Shown: positions 7,771 through 14,925 of the stretch, one piece after another | Layout of the letters: the number at the start of each line of letters is the position of its first letter | Numbering within the stretch: position 1 is the first letter of the stretch | Assembly: GCA_039815415.1 (NCBI GenBank) | Contig: JBCBZH010000047.1 | Span: 1 to 20,098, forward strand | DNA: 20,098 nt | Direction: 5' to 3' | DNA from: JBCBZH01 sp039815415 | Lineage (GTDB): Bacteria; Bacteroidota; Rhodothermia; Rhodothermales; Rubricoccaceae | Program-made: the position numbers and the translations under genes | Notes under the pieces: generated by a model | What the model was told of the DNA's origin: nothing | What the model saw: the letters and a program-made list of their open reading frames with translations, nothing else | Databases searched by the model: none

Positions 7771-8190
7771 TCAGCGCTCAAGGTGAGACTCTGGAACACG
7801 AAGCCGCCGTCGGGGCCCGTCATCGATGGGAACCCACGGCGCGGAAGAGGCCATCGTCACGACCGTTCGCCTCGGCTCAGGCACAAGGCGGACGATCAGG
7901 CTTCCGTCCGGTCTGACTTCGAGCTGGCGAACGAGACGACGGGAGGCGATGTAGCCAGGCTTGCGAGTCGTCAAGACATCGGAGGGAGAGAGACGGAGAC
8001 GGAAGTGCCCCGTAGCGTTGGTTCGCCGATCCGGCTGCGCATCGCCGACGGAGAGCTCGACGTACGACACCGGGCTCCCGGTTCGCGCATTCACCACCTG
8101 CCCCTCTACGAGGACCTCTCCTGTCTGGGAAGCAGCATTCATTCCCCATCCAGCAGCGAGTACGAGCAACGAGTAAGTCAGCCAGGACAC
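7771..8190 (-). CDS. Secreted single-domain carboxypeptidase-regulatory-like protein
   Basis: The protein has 139 residues. It starts with GTG at 8190, the only reasonable start, because a stop occurs in frame at 8209-8211. A signal peptide spans ~1-22, then a single beta-sandwich begins VLVEGQVVNARTGSPVSYVE, with a NATGHFRLRLSP strand pair as in the peptidase-associated regulatory domains that precede TonB receptor plugs. No plug or barrel follows. The C-terminal ~40 residues are Arg- and Pro-rich. It is first in the uptake operon and begins only 16 bases after the dyad at 8202-8230, with no clear Shine-Dalgarno sequence. It could be a detached receptor N-domain or a periplasmic/surface partner. 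Confidence 0.65.
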   Translation of the reverse strand: MSWLTYSLLVLAAGWGMNAASQTGEVLVEGQVVNARTGSPVSYVELSVGDAQPDRRTNATGHFRLRLSPSDVLTTRKPGYIASRRLVRQLEVRPDGSLIVRLVPEPRRTVVTMASSAPWVPIDDGPRRRLRVPESHLER

Positions 8191-8201
8191 AGGGGAGTCA
8201 G

Positions 8202-8230
8202 TGCTTATTTAGATCGAGTCTAGACAAGCA
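8202..8230. promoter_or_regulatory. Candidate operator, copy 2, in divergent promoter region
   Basis: TGCTTATTTAGA (8202-8213) and TCTAGACAAGCA (8219-8230) form an inverted repeat with 10 of 12 positions matching around TCGAG. Its 8204-8222 portion is identical, reversed, to 440-458. It lies 16-17 bases before the GTG of the uptake operon (minus strand) and about 120-130 bases before the regulator/heme operon (plus strand). Read toward the plus-strand operon, it has the same orientation and nearly the same distance as copy 1 has to its gene. It may control either or both operons. Confidence 0.65.
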
Positions 8231-8350
8231 TTCTGTGGGGTGTCCTCCAACATTCCATGAAGAGCTTTGAACCGCTCTAATCTCCCTTCATCTCCAAATC
8301 ACGACGCGAATCAACAAGGATTGTAGATTCGAACCTCAACAAAGCTACTG
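8231..8350 (+). promoter_or_regulatory. Probable promoter region of the heme operon
   Basis: This AT-richer spacer lies between the dyad and the ATG at 8351 and must hold the heme-operon promoter unless transcription starts elsewhere. A TTTGAA element at about 8267 is the only -35-like hexamer I could see, and I cannot place a convincing -10. No Shine-Dalgarno sequence precedes the start codon (acaaagctactg). Confidence 0.35.
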
Positions 8351-9028
8351 ATGCCTCATTTCCTCACCGTCAGCCAAGCCGCCGAGCACCTGGGCGTCCA
8401 TGTGGGCACGATCCGCCGGTGGACGGACGACGGAACCCTGCCTGAGTCGCGCACACCAGGAGGCCATCGCCGGATTCCGGCAGAAGCTGTCGAGCGCCTT
8501 CGCCGCGAGCGCCTGGCAGCGAGTGGAGAAACGGAGCCACACGGCCTCATTTCTTCCGAACCTGAGGTCAACCCCGCCGACGAGGCGTGGGCAGAGCACG
8601 CTGTTGTTCATGCCCGCTATCAGGTCCGATCCAACACAGATGCCGCCTGGAACCAAGCATACACTGGACCGGAACGACTTCATCGCAGAGAGACCGGACG
8701 CCAACTCGTCGGACTCCTCCTCCGCCACGTTGCCGACCAGGGGGATGCAGACGCCAGGGGAGCCGAGTTGCGGCGCTTAGCGTGGGGGTATGCCCTCGAC
8801 ATGAAGGACAAGGGCCTTCCACTAACCGAGGCGCTTCGGGCGACACTGTTCTTCCGAGATGTCATCACGGAGTCGACGGCGTACTACCCCCGATTCGAGG
8901 AACAGGAGCCCACAGACCAGGTGGCACTGATGCGCTCCGTGAACGAGTTCATGAACGAGGTCCAGCTGACCATCGCGCAGGCGTACGAGGCTCCGGACCC
9001 ACCCCAGATTCGCCCGGCCGACGCGTGA
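8351..9028 (+). CDS. HTH (MerR/excisionase-type) regulator with C-terminal helical domain
   Basis: The protein has 225 residues. Residues 5-50 form a winged-helix/MerR-like DNA-binding domain (LTVSQAAEHLGVHVGTIRRW, then TPGGHRRIPAEAVERL). A linker spans ~55-105. An all-helical C-terminal region spans ~110-215 (RQLVGLLLRHV, GYALDMKDKGLPLTEALRA, FFRDVITESTAYY). The latter recalls the four-helix sensor domains of RsbRD-like proteins, but I am not certain of the family. It heads the heme operon and its TGA overlaps the GTG start of hemA by four bases, so it is co-translated with the pathway. A role as autoregulated controller of heme synthesis, possibly sensing heme or a porphyrin through the helical domain, is inference from position. 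Confidence 0.75.
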   Translation: MPHFLTVSQAAEHLGVHVGTIRRWTDDGTLPESRTPGGHRRIPAEAVERLRRERLAASGETEPHGLISSEPEVNPADEAWAEHAVVHARYQVRSNTDAAWNQAYTGPERLHRRETGRQLVGLLLRHVADQGDADARGAELRRLAWGYALDMKDKGLPLTEALRATLFFRDVITESTAYYPRFEEQEPTDQVALMRSVNEFMNEVQLTIAQAYEAPDPPQIRPADA

Positions 9029-10284
9029 CTCCTTCTCGTTCATCGCTGCTTCCAATCGTCGCGCTGTGGCTCGACGGGCGCACGTGCCCGGTCGGAGACC
9101 GGGAAATGTGGGCCTTGACGCCTGACGAGATCGCTGCGTTGTCTCAGTCCGCCAAAGCTGAGGGCTTTGGTCTCTGCGTCGTCTCGACCTGCTTCCGCGT
9201 CGAGCTGACGATCTCTGGGTCGGACACTCCAGATGAACTGATTTCCTGGGGCCGTCGCCATCTCGCCGACGCTCGTCCGCACCTGGATGCGTCCGTGTTT
9301 CGGGCGGCTTCAGGGGAGGGTGCGCTTCGGCACCTGTTCCGAGTGGCTACGGGCCTTGAATCGGCCGTCCTAGGGGAGGCCCAAATCCTTGGGCAGGTGC
9401 GCCGAGCCCGGGCAGCATCGGAAGCCTCGGGTGTGTTGACTCCCTTTCTCAGAGCCGTATTCGATGCCGCTGTCCATGTTGGGCAACACGTCCGACGGGA
9501 GACCCCCATAGGCCGTGGAGCAGCCTCCACAGCGTCGGCGGCAATCCAGTGGACGAGTGAAACCCTCGGAGGACTGGCGACCCGGCGGGTAGTGGTCGCT
9601 GGGGCAGGCCAGATGGGTCGTTTGCTCCTGGAGAACCTTGCCCCGACGGGTGTGGATTCGATCACCCTTGTGTCCTCTTATGCTCCGCCGCATACTGGAT
9701 TCACTGTGGTGCGCCCCGAGGGCCTCCCAGCCCTTCTCCCCGACACGGACGCCATTCTCACTGGCACAGATCGCCTCGTCCTTGATGCCGCAGCGGCACA
9801 GGCGGCATGGGGCGACGGCGCGCTTCGGGCTGTTGCGGACCTGGGTGTGCCACGCAACGTAGACCCCGCCGTCCAACACCTCTCTGGGGTTTCACTTGCC
9901 GACATCGACGCTCTTGGTGCCATCGTGGATGCTGGTCTTGCCGCCCGTCGGGCGGCGGTTCCCGCCGTGGAGCAACACATCGAGGATGCACTCGCCGAGC
10001 TGCACGAGACCCTGAGTAGCCTCGATCGCGAACAGATCGTTGCCGAGTTCCGTCGCCGTGCAGAGTCTATCCGGCGTGACACACTTGTGTACGTCTGCAG
10101 CAAGTGCTGTGACCGGACGTGTGGCCTCTCGGATGTGGGACCGGGTCCGGGTCCGTGCAGTGATCCAGAGCGCCTCTCCAAAACCCTGACCACGCGCCTG
10201 CTCCATGACGTAACGGCGGCGCTCCGAGCTGGCGAAGGAGACGACGCCACCATCCGACGCCTGCTTGCTCTCGATGACCGATAA
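9025..10284 (+). CDS. hemA: Glutamyl-tRNA reductase (divergent, with Cys-rich C-terminal insert)
   Basis: HemA reduces glutamyl-tRNA(Glu) to glutamate-1-semialdehyde with NADPH, the first committed step of C5 heme synthesis. The protein has 419 residues. The catalytic Cys is C56 in VVSTCFRVEL (usual form STCNRTE), followed by GLESAVLGEAQILGQV, the NADPH-binding GAGQMGRLLLENL and ADLGVPRNVDP. I chose the GTG at 9025 because it gives the normal N-terminus and a GTGA overlap with the regulator stop. The frame is open farther upstream but that part lies inside the regulator. Oddities are the Asn-to-Phe change beside the catalytic Cys, a degenerate NHKTAPV motif, and Cys at 358, 361, 362, 366 and 378 within the C-terminal dimerisation region. 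Identity is supported by its place before hemC. Confidence 0.92.
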   Translation: MTPSRSSLLPIVALWLDGRTCPVGDREMWALTPDEIAALSQSAKAEGFGLCVVSTCFRVELTISGSDTPDELISWGRRHLADARPHLDASVFRAASGEGALRHLFRVATGLESAVLGEAQILGQVRRARAASEASGVLTPFLRAVFDAAVHVGQHVRRETPIGRGAASTASAAIQWTSETLGGLATRRVVVAGAGQMGRLLLENLAPTGVDSITLVSSYAPPHTGFTVVRPEGLPALLPDTDAILTGTDRLVLDAAAAQAAWGDGALRAVADLGVPRNVDPAVQHLSGVSLADIDALGAIVDAGLAARRAAVPAVEQHIEDALAELHETLSSLDREQIVAEFRRRAESIRRDTLVYVCSKCCDRTCGLSDVGPGPGPCSDPERLSKTLTTRLLHDVTAALRAGEGDDATIRRLLALDDR

Positions 10285-11215
10285 TCCAACCACGCTGCGT
10301 CTCGGAACGAGAACCTCCGCGCTGGCGATGTGGCAGGCGGAGCACGTCGCGGCCTCTCTCCGCCAGTCCTGGCCGACCCTGAGCGTCGAGCTGGTTCCCT
10401 TCGTGACGCAGGGGGATCGCATGCTTGATCAACCGTTGCCTGAGATCGGGGGCAAAGGTCTCTTCACGGCTGAGCTGGAATCGGCCCTCCGCAAGGACGA
10501 GATCGATCTGGCGGTGCATTCGCTCAAGGACCTTCCAACCGAGGATCCGGACGGGCTGGTGATCGGCGCCATTCTGGAGCGTGCGGACCCACGCGATGCC
10601 TGGGTCTGTCCAGAGGGCTATTCCCTGGCAGAGGTTCCAGCAGGAGCGTCCGTGGGGACGAGCAGCCATCGCCGAGCCTCCCAGATTCTCAAGCACCGCC
10701 CAGACCTCGTCGTGGAGTCCATTCGCGGCAACGTGGGGACACGCATCGAGAAAGTCCGCAGTGGAGCCTATGATGCGGCTGTACTGGCCGTGGCAGGCCT
10801 CGAACGCCTGGGTCGCCTCAGCGACGCACAAGAAATCCTGGATCTCGAGGTCATGCTCCCGGCCCCAGCACAGGGAGCCCTTGCCGTACAGGTCCGAGCT
10901 GACGACAAGACCGTGGGGCCTCTCGTCGCGGCCATTGATCATGCGACTACACGGCGCGAGGTCGAAGCCGAGCGGTACCTGCTGGCCGCTCTCGGAGGAG
11001 GATGCAGCGCCCCCGTCGCCGCGCTGGCGACTGAGTCTGAGACGCACCTTCGCATCCAAGCACGGGTCCTCTCTCTTGACGGCCATACCTGCATCGACAT
11101 CGACGAATCGGTGTCCACCGAGGGGGTCGACCTGGACAACGCAGCCCTGGCTCTTGGAGAGGCGGCTGCTCACACGGCACGCGACCACGGTGCGGACCTC
11201 CTTCTACGCTCATGA
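10274..11215 (+). CDS. hemC: Hydroxymethylbilane synthase (porphobilinogen deaminase)
   Basis: HemC joins four porphobilinogen molecules head to tail into hydroxymethylbilane in the cytoplasm. The protein has 313 residues, the family's usual size. Visible landmarks are LRLGTRTSALAMWQA at the N-terminus, the catalytic Asp D86 in HSLKDLPTE, the arginine-rich SVGTSSHRRASQI and SIRGNVGTRI segments, and the dipyrromethane-cofactor Cys C244 in LGGGCSAPVAA. The ATG at 10274 fits the family N-terminus; an upstream TTG at 10265 would add three residues. It overlaps the hemA end by 11 bases and its TGA overlaps the hemD ATG. Confidence 0.97.
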   Translation: MTDNPTTLRLGTRTSALAMWQAEHVAASLRQSWPTLSVELVPFVTQGDRMLDQPLPEIGGKGLFTAELESALRKDEIDLAVHSLKDLPTEDPDGLVIGAILERADPRDAWVCPEGYSLAEVPAGASVGTSSHRRASQILKHRPDLVVESIRGNVGTRIEKVRSGAYDAAVLAVAGLERLGRLSDAQEILDLEVMLPAPAQGALAVQVRADDKTVGPLVAAIDHATTRREVEAERYLLAALGGGCSAPVAALATESETHLRIQARVLSLDGHTCIDIDESVSTEGVDLDNAALALGEAAAHTARDHGADLLLRS

Positions 11216-11979
11216 CGTCCCCTTCCCTTCACGGGTGCCACATCGTGGTGACCCGGAGTGCAGACCAGGCGGATCCCTTTGCGGAGATGCTCCGAGCCCT
11301 CGGGGCAACGCCCCTGCTGGTCCCCTCCATTCAGAGCGTCCCCACACGCGACCCCATCCCGCTGGACGCAGCGGTCCACGCTCTCGATGGCGCCCGGTGG
11401 GCCGTCTTCACCAGCCCGAGTGGCGTCCGCCACGGCACACCCAGCATCCTGCGCGTCTGGCCCGACGGACCGCCAGCTCGAGTCGCCGTTGTCGGCCCTG
11501 GAACAGCGGCTGCTGCCGCAAAAGCCGGATTGAATGTGTCGTTCATGCCGAGCGAGGCCTCCGGGGACGCGCTGGCGGCAGAGCTTCCTCTCGACGCAGG
11601 AGACCGGGTGGTTCTGTTTCGATCCGACATCGCACGCAAGGCGGTTGCTGAGCACCTCCAGAACAGAGGAGCGGACGTGCTGGATGCCGTCGCCTACCGC
11701 ACCGTTGAGGGTGCGCAGCCGTCCGACGTGATCCGTGCATTGGCACATCAGCCCGATGCGATCACATTCACGTCGCCCTCGACGGTTCGCGGCTTCCTCG
11801 ATGGCCTGGCCCAGGCGGTTCACTCCGGAGCGAGCGTCCACCTCAGCGGCGCGGCCATCGTTGCCATTGGCCCGACGACAGCAGACGCATTGACCGAGGC
11901 CGGACTCCAGGCCACCGCTGTCGCAACCCCCACCACGCTCCGTGGACTGACCGACGCACTCGTCCGCCTCTTCGCCTGA
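11212..11979 (+). CDS. hemD: Uroporphyrinogen-III synthase
   Basis: HemD cyclises hydroxymethylbilane with inversion of ring D to give uroporphyrinogen III. The protein has 255 residues, typical length. Like other members it is weakly conserved. The two-lobed pattern is visible: HIVVTRSADQADPFAEMLRALG at the start, WAVFTSPSGVR, VAVVGPGTAAAA, then VVLFRSDIARKAV, AITFTSPSTVRGF and AIVAIGPTTADAL. Position between hemC (ATGA overlap) and hemB (3-base gap) confirms it. Confidence 0.93.
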   Translation: MTSPSLHGCHIVVTRSADQADPFAEMLRALGATPLLVPSIQSVPTRDPIPLDAAVHALDGARWAVFTSPSGVRHGTPSILRVWPDGPPARVAVVGPGTAAAAAKAGLNVSFMPSEASGDALAAELPLDAGDRVVLFRSDIARKAVAEHLQNRGADVLDAVAYRTVEGAQPSDVIRALAHQPDAITFTSPSTVRGFLDGLAQAVHSGASVHLSGAAIVAIGPTTADALTEAGLQATAVATPTTLRGLTDALVRLFA

Positions 11980-11982
11980 CCC

Positions 11983-13014
11983 ATGGAAGCCCTCCTCCCT
12001 CCTCGCCAGCTCGTGCGGTCTGCCACCTCAGGGGGCCGTGATCGGCCCCAGCGACTTCGGGTGTCGGCTGCAGTGCGCCGTCTGGTGCGCGAGACCCGCC
12101 TATCGCCCGCTGACCTGATCCTCCCGCTGTTCGTCACAAAGGGCGAGGGCGTCCGCCGCGAGATCCCTTCGATGCCGGGCGTCTTCCAGCTCTCGGTGGA
12201 CGAGGCCGTCCGTGACGCCCAGACGGCATCTCGTCTCGGGATTGGCGGCGTGCTCCTGTTTGGTCTCCCAGACCATAAGGACGCCGACGGGTCGGCAGCG
12301 GCGGACGACACCGAAGCCGTTCAGCGAGCCGTCCGCGCCCTGCGGGCCGAGTCCCTCGAGCTGGCGATCCTCACAGACGTGTGCCTGTGCGAGTACACCG
12401 ATCACGGACACTGTTGCACGCTGACATCGGAGGGTGAGTTGGACCTTGATGGGTCGCTGCCGCTGCACGTCGCCGCAGCGGTGAGCCACGCCCGAGCCGG
12501 GGCAGACCTCGTGGCTCCGTCCTGTATGATCGATGGCGTCGTCGGTGCCATCCGCGCAGGACTGGACGAGGCAGGTTATGGGCGCGTCGGCATCTTCAGC
12601 TACGCTGTGAAGTACGCCAGCGCGTTCTACGGGCCCTTCCGGGACGCAGCCAACAGTGCCCCAGCCTTTGGCGATCGACGCACGCACCAGATGGACCCGG
12701 CCAACGCCCGCGAAGCCTTGCGCGAGGCCTCCCTGGATGTGGCTGAGGGAGCCGACCTGCTCATGGTCAAGCCGGCCCTCGCCTACCTCGACGTCATCCG
12801 CCAGATCCGCGACGCCTTCCCGGAGCGACCGCTTGGGGCCTACCACGTCTCGGGGGAATACGCCATGCTGAAAGCGGCGGCCGAACGCGGATGGCTCGAC
12901 GAACGCCGGGCTGCCCTCGAAGCGCTGACCAGCATCCGACGCGCAGGCGCCGACCTCATCATCACCTACTACGCCCTCGATGCTGCCCGCTGGCTGACCG
13001 ACGGCACCGACTGA
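11983..13014 (+). CDS. hemB: Delta-aminolevulinic acid dehydratase (porphobilinogen synthase), zinc type
   Basis: HemB condenses two ALA molecules to porphobilinogen. The protein has 343 residues. The three zinc-binding cysteines are present as C134, C136 and C144 in DVCLCEYTDHGHCC, marking the Zn-dependent catalytic class as opposed to the Mg/Asp-rich class. The two active-site lysines that form Schiff bases are K210 (SYAVKYASAFYGPF) and K263 (LLMVKPALAYLD); YHVSGEYAML follows. The N-terminus has about 25 extra residues before the RLRVSAAVRRLVRET segment. It lies three bases after hemD and 20 bases before hemQ. Confidence 0.97.
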   Translation: MEALLPPRQLVRSATSGGRDRPQRLRVSAAVRRLVRETRLSPADLILPLFVTKGEGVRREIPSMPGVFQLSVDEAVRDAQTASRLGIGGVLLFGLPDHKDADGSAAADDTEAVQRAVRALRAESLELAILTDVCLCEYTDHGHCCTLTSEGELDLDGSLPLHVAAAVSHARAGADLVAPSCMIDGVVGAIRAGLDEAGYGRVGIFSYAVKYASAFYGPFRDAANSAPAFGDRRTHQMDPANAREALREASLDVAEGADLLMVKPALAYLDVIRQIRDAFPERPLGAYHVSGEYAMLKAAAERGWLDERRAALEALTSIRRAGADLIITYYALDAARWLTDGTD

Positions 13015-13034
13015 TCTCACCATCTCCTCCCCCG

Positions 13035-13823
13035 ATGGCCCTCGACATCCACCCCTCTCCTCCCCCGACTGACTCGTCAGAAAACGGCCTAAGCCTCGCT
13101 GAGCGCGGCAAGACCGCCGACGGAGCCTCCCAGTCTCTGGACCGCCGCCTATTTGTCCAGCTCCTGGCCTACACGGGCGTATCTGATGCACGCCAGCTCG
13201 CCGAGGCCGCTGAACGAGCTGGCGTGGGCGGCGCTATCTATGCGAGCGCCCAGGACCCTCAGGGCGTCGCCGTGGTGACGTTCCACGAGGATCCCGTCTT
13301 TTTCGTGGAGGACGGCCGGGCACTGCACCAGTCGGAGACGTTCGCCTCCCTGACACCGCTTCCCGCCCTGACCATGCTGGGGCGCACGTACTCCATCGGG
13401 TACGAGAAGGACCTGCTCGGAGCCCTCGTCGCCAAGCCAGTGAAGACCATCACGAATCCCGACTGGCCGTGGGCGGTGTGGTATCCGCTTCGGCGATCAG
13501 GACGGTTCGAGCGAGAGTCCCGAGAGGAGCAGCGGCGGATGCTGATGGAGCACGGCGGCATCGGGCGCGCGTTCGGCAAATCCGATCTCGCCCATGACGT
13601 TCGCCTCGCCTGCCACGGCCTGGATCCCTCCGACAACGACTTCGTGGCTGGGCTGGTGGGCAAGGACCTCCATCCGCTCTCGGCAGTCGTCCAGCGGATG
13701 CGCTCCACGCGCCAGACGGCCGAGTTCATCGACCGCCTCGGCCCCTTCTTCGTCGGCCGTGCCGTCTGGCAAAGTGCCGGTCCCTACGGATGGGCCCTCG
13801 AGCACTCTGGCTCTGGCCACTAG
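13035..13823 (+). CDS. hemQ: Coproheme decarboxylase HemQ (chlorite dismutase family)
   Basis: HemQ (ChdC) oxidatively decarboxylates two propionates of coproheme III to give heme b, the last step of the coproporphyrin-dependent pathway. The protein has 262 residues. Y150 in AVWYPLRR corresponds to the catalytic Tyr, and H173 in MLMEHGGIGRAFG to the proximal heme-ligand His of Listeria-type enzymes. The C-terminal HGLDPSDNDFVAGLVGKDL and GPFFVGRAVW blocks are family-typical. The loop between the Tyr and His is about four residues shorter than in Firmicute enzymes, and LGRTYSIGYEKDL is a subgroup feature I cannot place. The first ~35 residues look unstructured. I chose the ATG at 13035, 20 bases after hemB, because the longer frame runs back inside hemB. 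A perfect 12-bp inverted repeat lies in codons 52-64. Confidence 0.9.
   Translation: MALDIHPSPPPTDSSENGLSLAERGKTADGASQSLDRRLFVQLLAYTGVSDARQLAEAAERAGVGGAIYASAQDPQGVAVVTFHEDPVFFVEDGRALHQSETFASLTPLPALTMLGRTYSIGYEKDLLGALVAKPVKTITNPDWPWAVWYPLRRSGRFERESREEQRRMLMEHGGIGRAFGKSDLAHDVRLACHGLDPSDNDFVAGLVGKDLHPLSAVVQRMRSTRQTAEFIDRLGPFFVGRAVWQSAGPYGWALEHSGSGH
13189..13226. repeat. Perfect 12-bp inverted repeat built from two facing 10-mer words
   Basis: CACGCCAGCTCG (13189-13200) and CGAGCTGGCGTG (13215-13226) are exact reverse complements with a 14-base loop. Both arms contain the dispersed 10-mer. The element lies inside the hemQ frame and would form a strong hairpin in mRNA or a facing-word pair in DNA. 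Confidence 0.85.
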
Positions 13824-13834
13824 CCCTCTCTCCA

Positions 13835-14869
13835 ATGTCTCGATTTCTGAATGCCCTGCGTGGCGAACCGGTGGATGCCACGCCCGTGTGGTTCATGCGC
13901 CAAGCCGGTCGCTACCTCCCCGAGTACCGCGCCATCCGCGAAACGCGCGACTTCCTCACCATGGTCAAGACGCCTGAGATCGCGGCGGAGATCACGCTCC
14001 AGCCCATCCGGCGCTTCGACCTCGACGCAGCAGTCATCTACTCGGACCTGCTGCCTCCGCTCGAAACGATGGGGCTCCAGCTCCGCTTCGAGAAAGGGAT
14101 CGGGCCGGTCATCGACAATCCGATCCGAACCACCAAGCAGGTGGACCTGTTGGCAACCCCGCCCGCTGGCGAGACGATGCCCTGGACCCCCGAGGCAATC
14201 CGTCTGGTCAAGGGCGAGCTGGCGGACCGCGTACCCGTCGTTGGGTTTGCAGGCGCTCCCTTCACACTGGCCGCGTACGCCATCGAGGGCGGCGGCTCGA
14301 AGAAGTATGAACGGACGCGCCGGTTCATGTACCAGGAGCCTGCAGCGTGGCGTCGTCTGCTGGACAAGATGGTCACCGTTGCAGGCAGCTTCCTGACGGA
14401 GCAGGCCAAGGCCGGGGCCGACGTCCTCCAGGTATTCGACTCCTGGGCCGGCGTCCTCTCGCGCTACGACTACGAGCGCTACGCGGCGCCCTACACCACC
14501 AAGCTGATCGCCATCGCGCAGAAGACGGGCCTTCCCGTGGTGCACTTCACGACGGGTACCGCCGGGCACCTCGACGCCGTAGCTGCGGCGGGCGGCGATG
14601 CCATCGGCGTGGACTCCGGACCCAGTCTCACCGAGGCACGATCCCGCATCGGCGATGACCGCCCCCTCCAAGGCAACCTCGACCCGTACCTGCTCCAAGC
14701 CCCATGGCGCGAGCTGAAGGCTCAGGCGGACCGGGTGCTCAGCGAAGCGCCAGCTCGAGGTCACGTCTTCAACACAGGCCACGGTCTCGTTCCCGCCACG
14801 CCGCCGGATGCGGTCGCTCGCCTGACAGACTACGTCCACGAGCGCACGAGCCAGCTCGTGACCGCCTGA
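13835..14869 (+). CDS. hemE: Uroporphyrinogen decarboxylase
   Basis: HemE removes four acetate carboxyls from uroporphyrinogen III to give coproporphyrinogen III. The protein has 344 residues, the normal size. The first signature is WFMRQAGRYLPEYR (residues 19-32, with the substrate-binding arginines). Next come DAAVIYSDLLPPLETMG, GFAGAPFTLAAYAIEGGGS and VFDSWAGVLS, and the C-terminal FNTGHGLVPATPP block. The ATG at 13835, 11 bases after hemQ, gives the standard N-terminus; upstream in-frame codons lie inside hemQ. Confidence 0.97.
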   Translation: MSRFLNALRGEPVDATPVWFMRQAGRYLPEYRAIRETRDFLTMVKTPEIAAEITLQPIRRFDLDAAVIYSDLLPPLETMGLQLRFEKGIGPVIDNPIRTTKQVDLLATPPAGETMPWTPEAIRLVKGELADRVPVVGFAGAPFTLAAYAIEGGGSKKYERTRRFMYQEPAAWRRLLDKMVTVAGSFLTEQAKAGADVLQVFDSWAGVLSRYDYERYAAPYTTKLIAIAQKTGLPVVHFTTGTAGHLDAVAAAGGDAIGVDSGPSLTEARSRIGDDRPLQGNLDPYLLQAPWRELKAQADRVLSEAPARGHVFNTGHGLVPATPPDAVARLTDYVHERTSQLVTA

Positions 14870-14910
14870 CCCCTCCCGACCGCCAGCTCGTGAGGCCTCT
14901 CACCAGCTCG
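14845..14910. repeat. Cluster of three CCAGCTCG words across the hemE-hemH junction
   Basis: Within 66 bases GCCAGCTCG (14850), CGCCAGCTCG (14881) and ACCAGCTCG (14902) occur in the same orientation at roughly 20-30 base spacing. The first also forms a small hairpin, CACGAG-ccag-CTCGTG (14845-14860), that overlaps the hemE 3' end. The 56-base gap before hemH holds no other recognisable signal. Confidence 0.6.
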
Positions 14911-14925
14911 GCATGCCCCAGATTG

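Noticed and set aside
8587..9024. Upstream extension of the hemA frame
   Set aside because: The frame is open but overlaps the regulator gene, and the translation has no similarity to HemA before the GTG at 9025.
10080..10170. Possible frameshift in hemA behind the cysteine cluster
   Set aside because: One alternative frame stops at once and the other looks no more HemA-like. Third-position GC remains high in the annotated frame and the normal C-terminal helix resumes without a frame change.
12100..13191. Minus-strand open frame (363 codons) opposite hemB
   Set aside because: It is fully antisense to hemB, whose zinc cysteines and Schiff-base lysines are intact.
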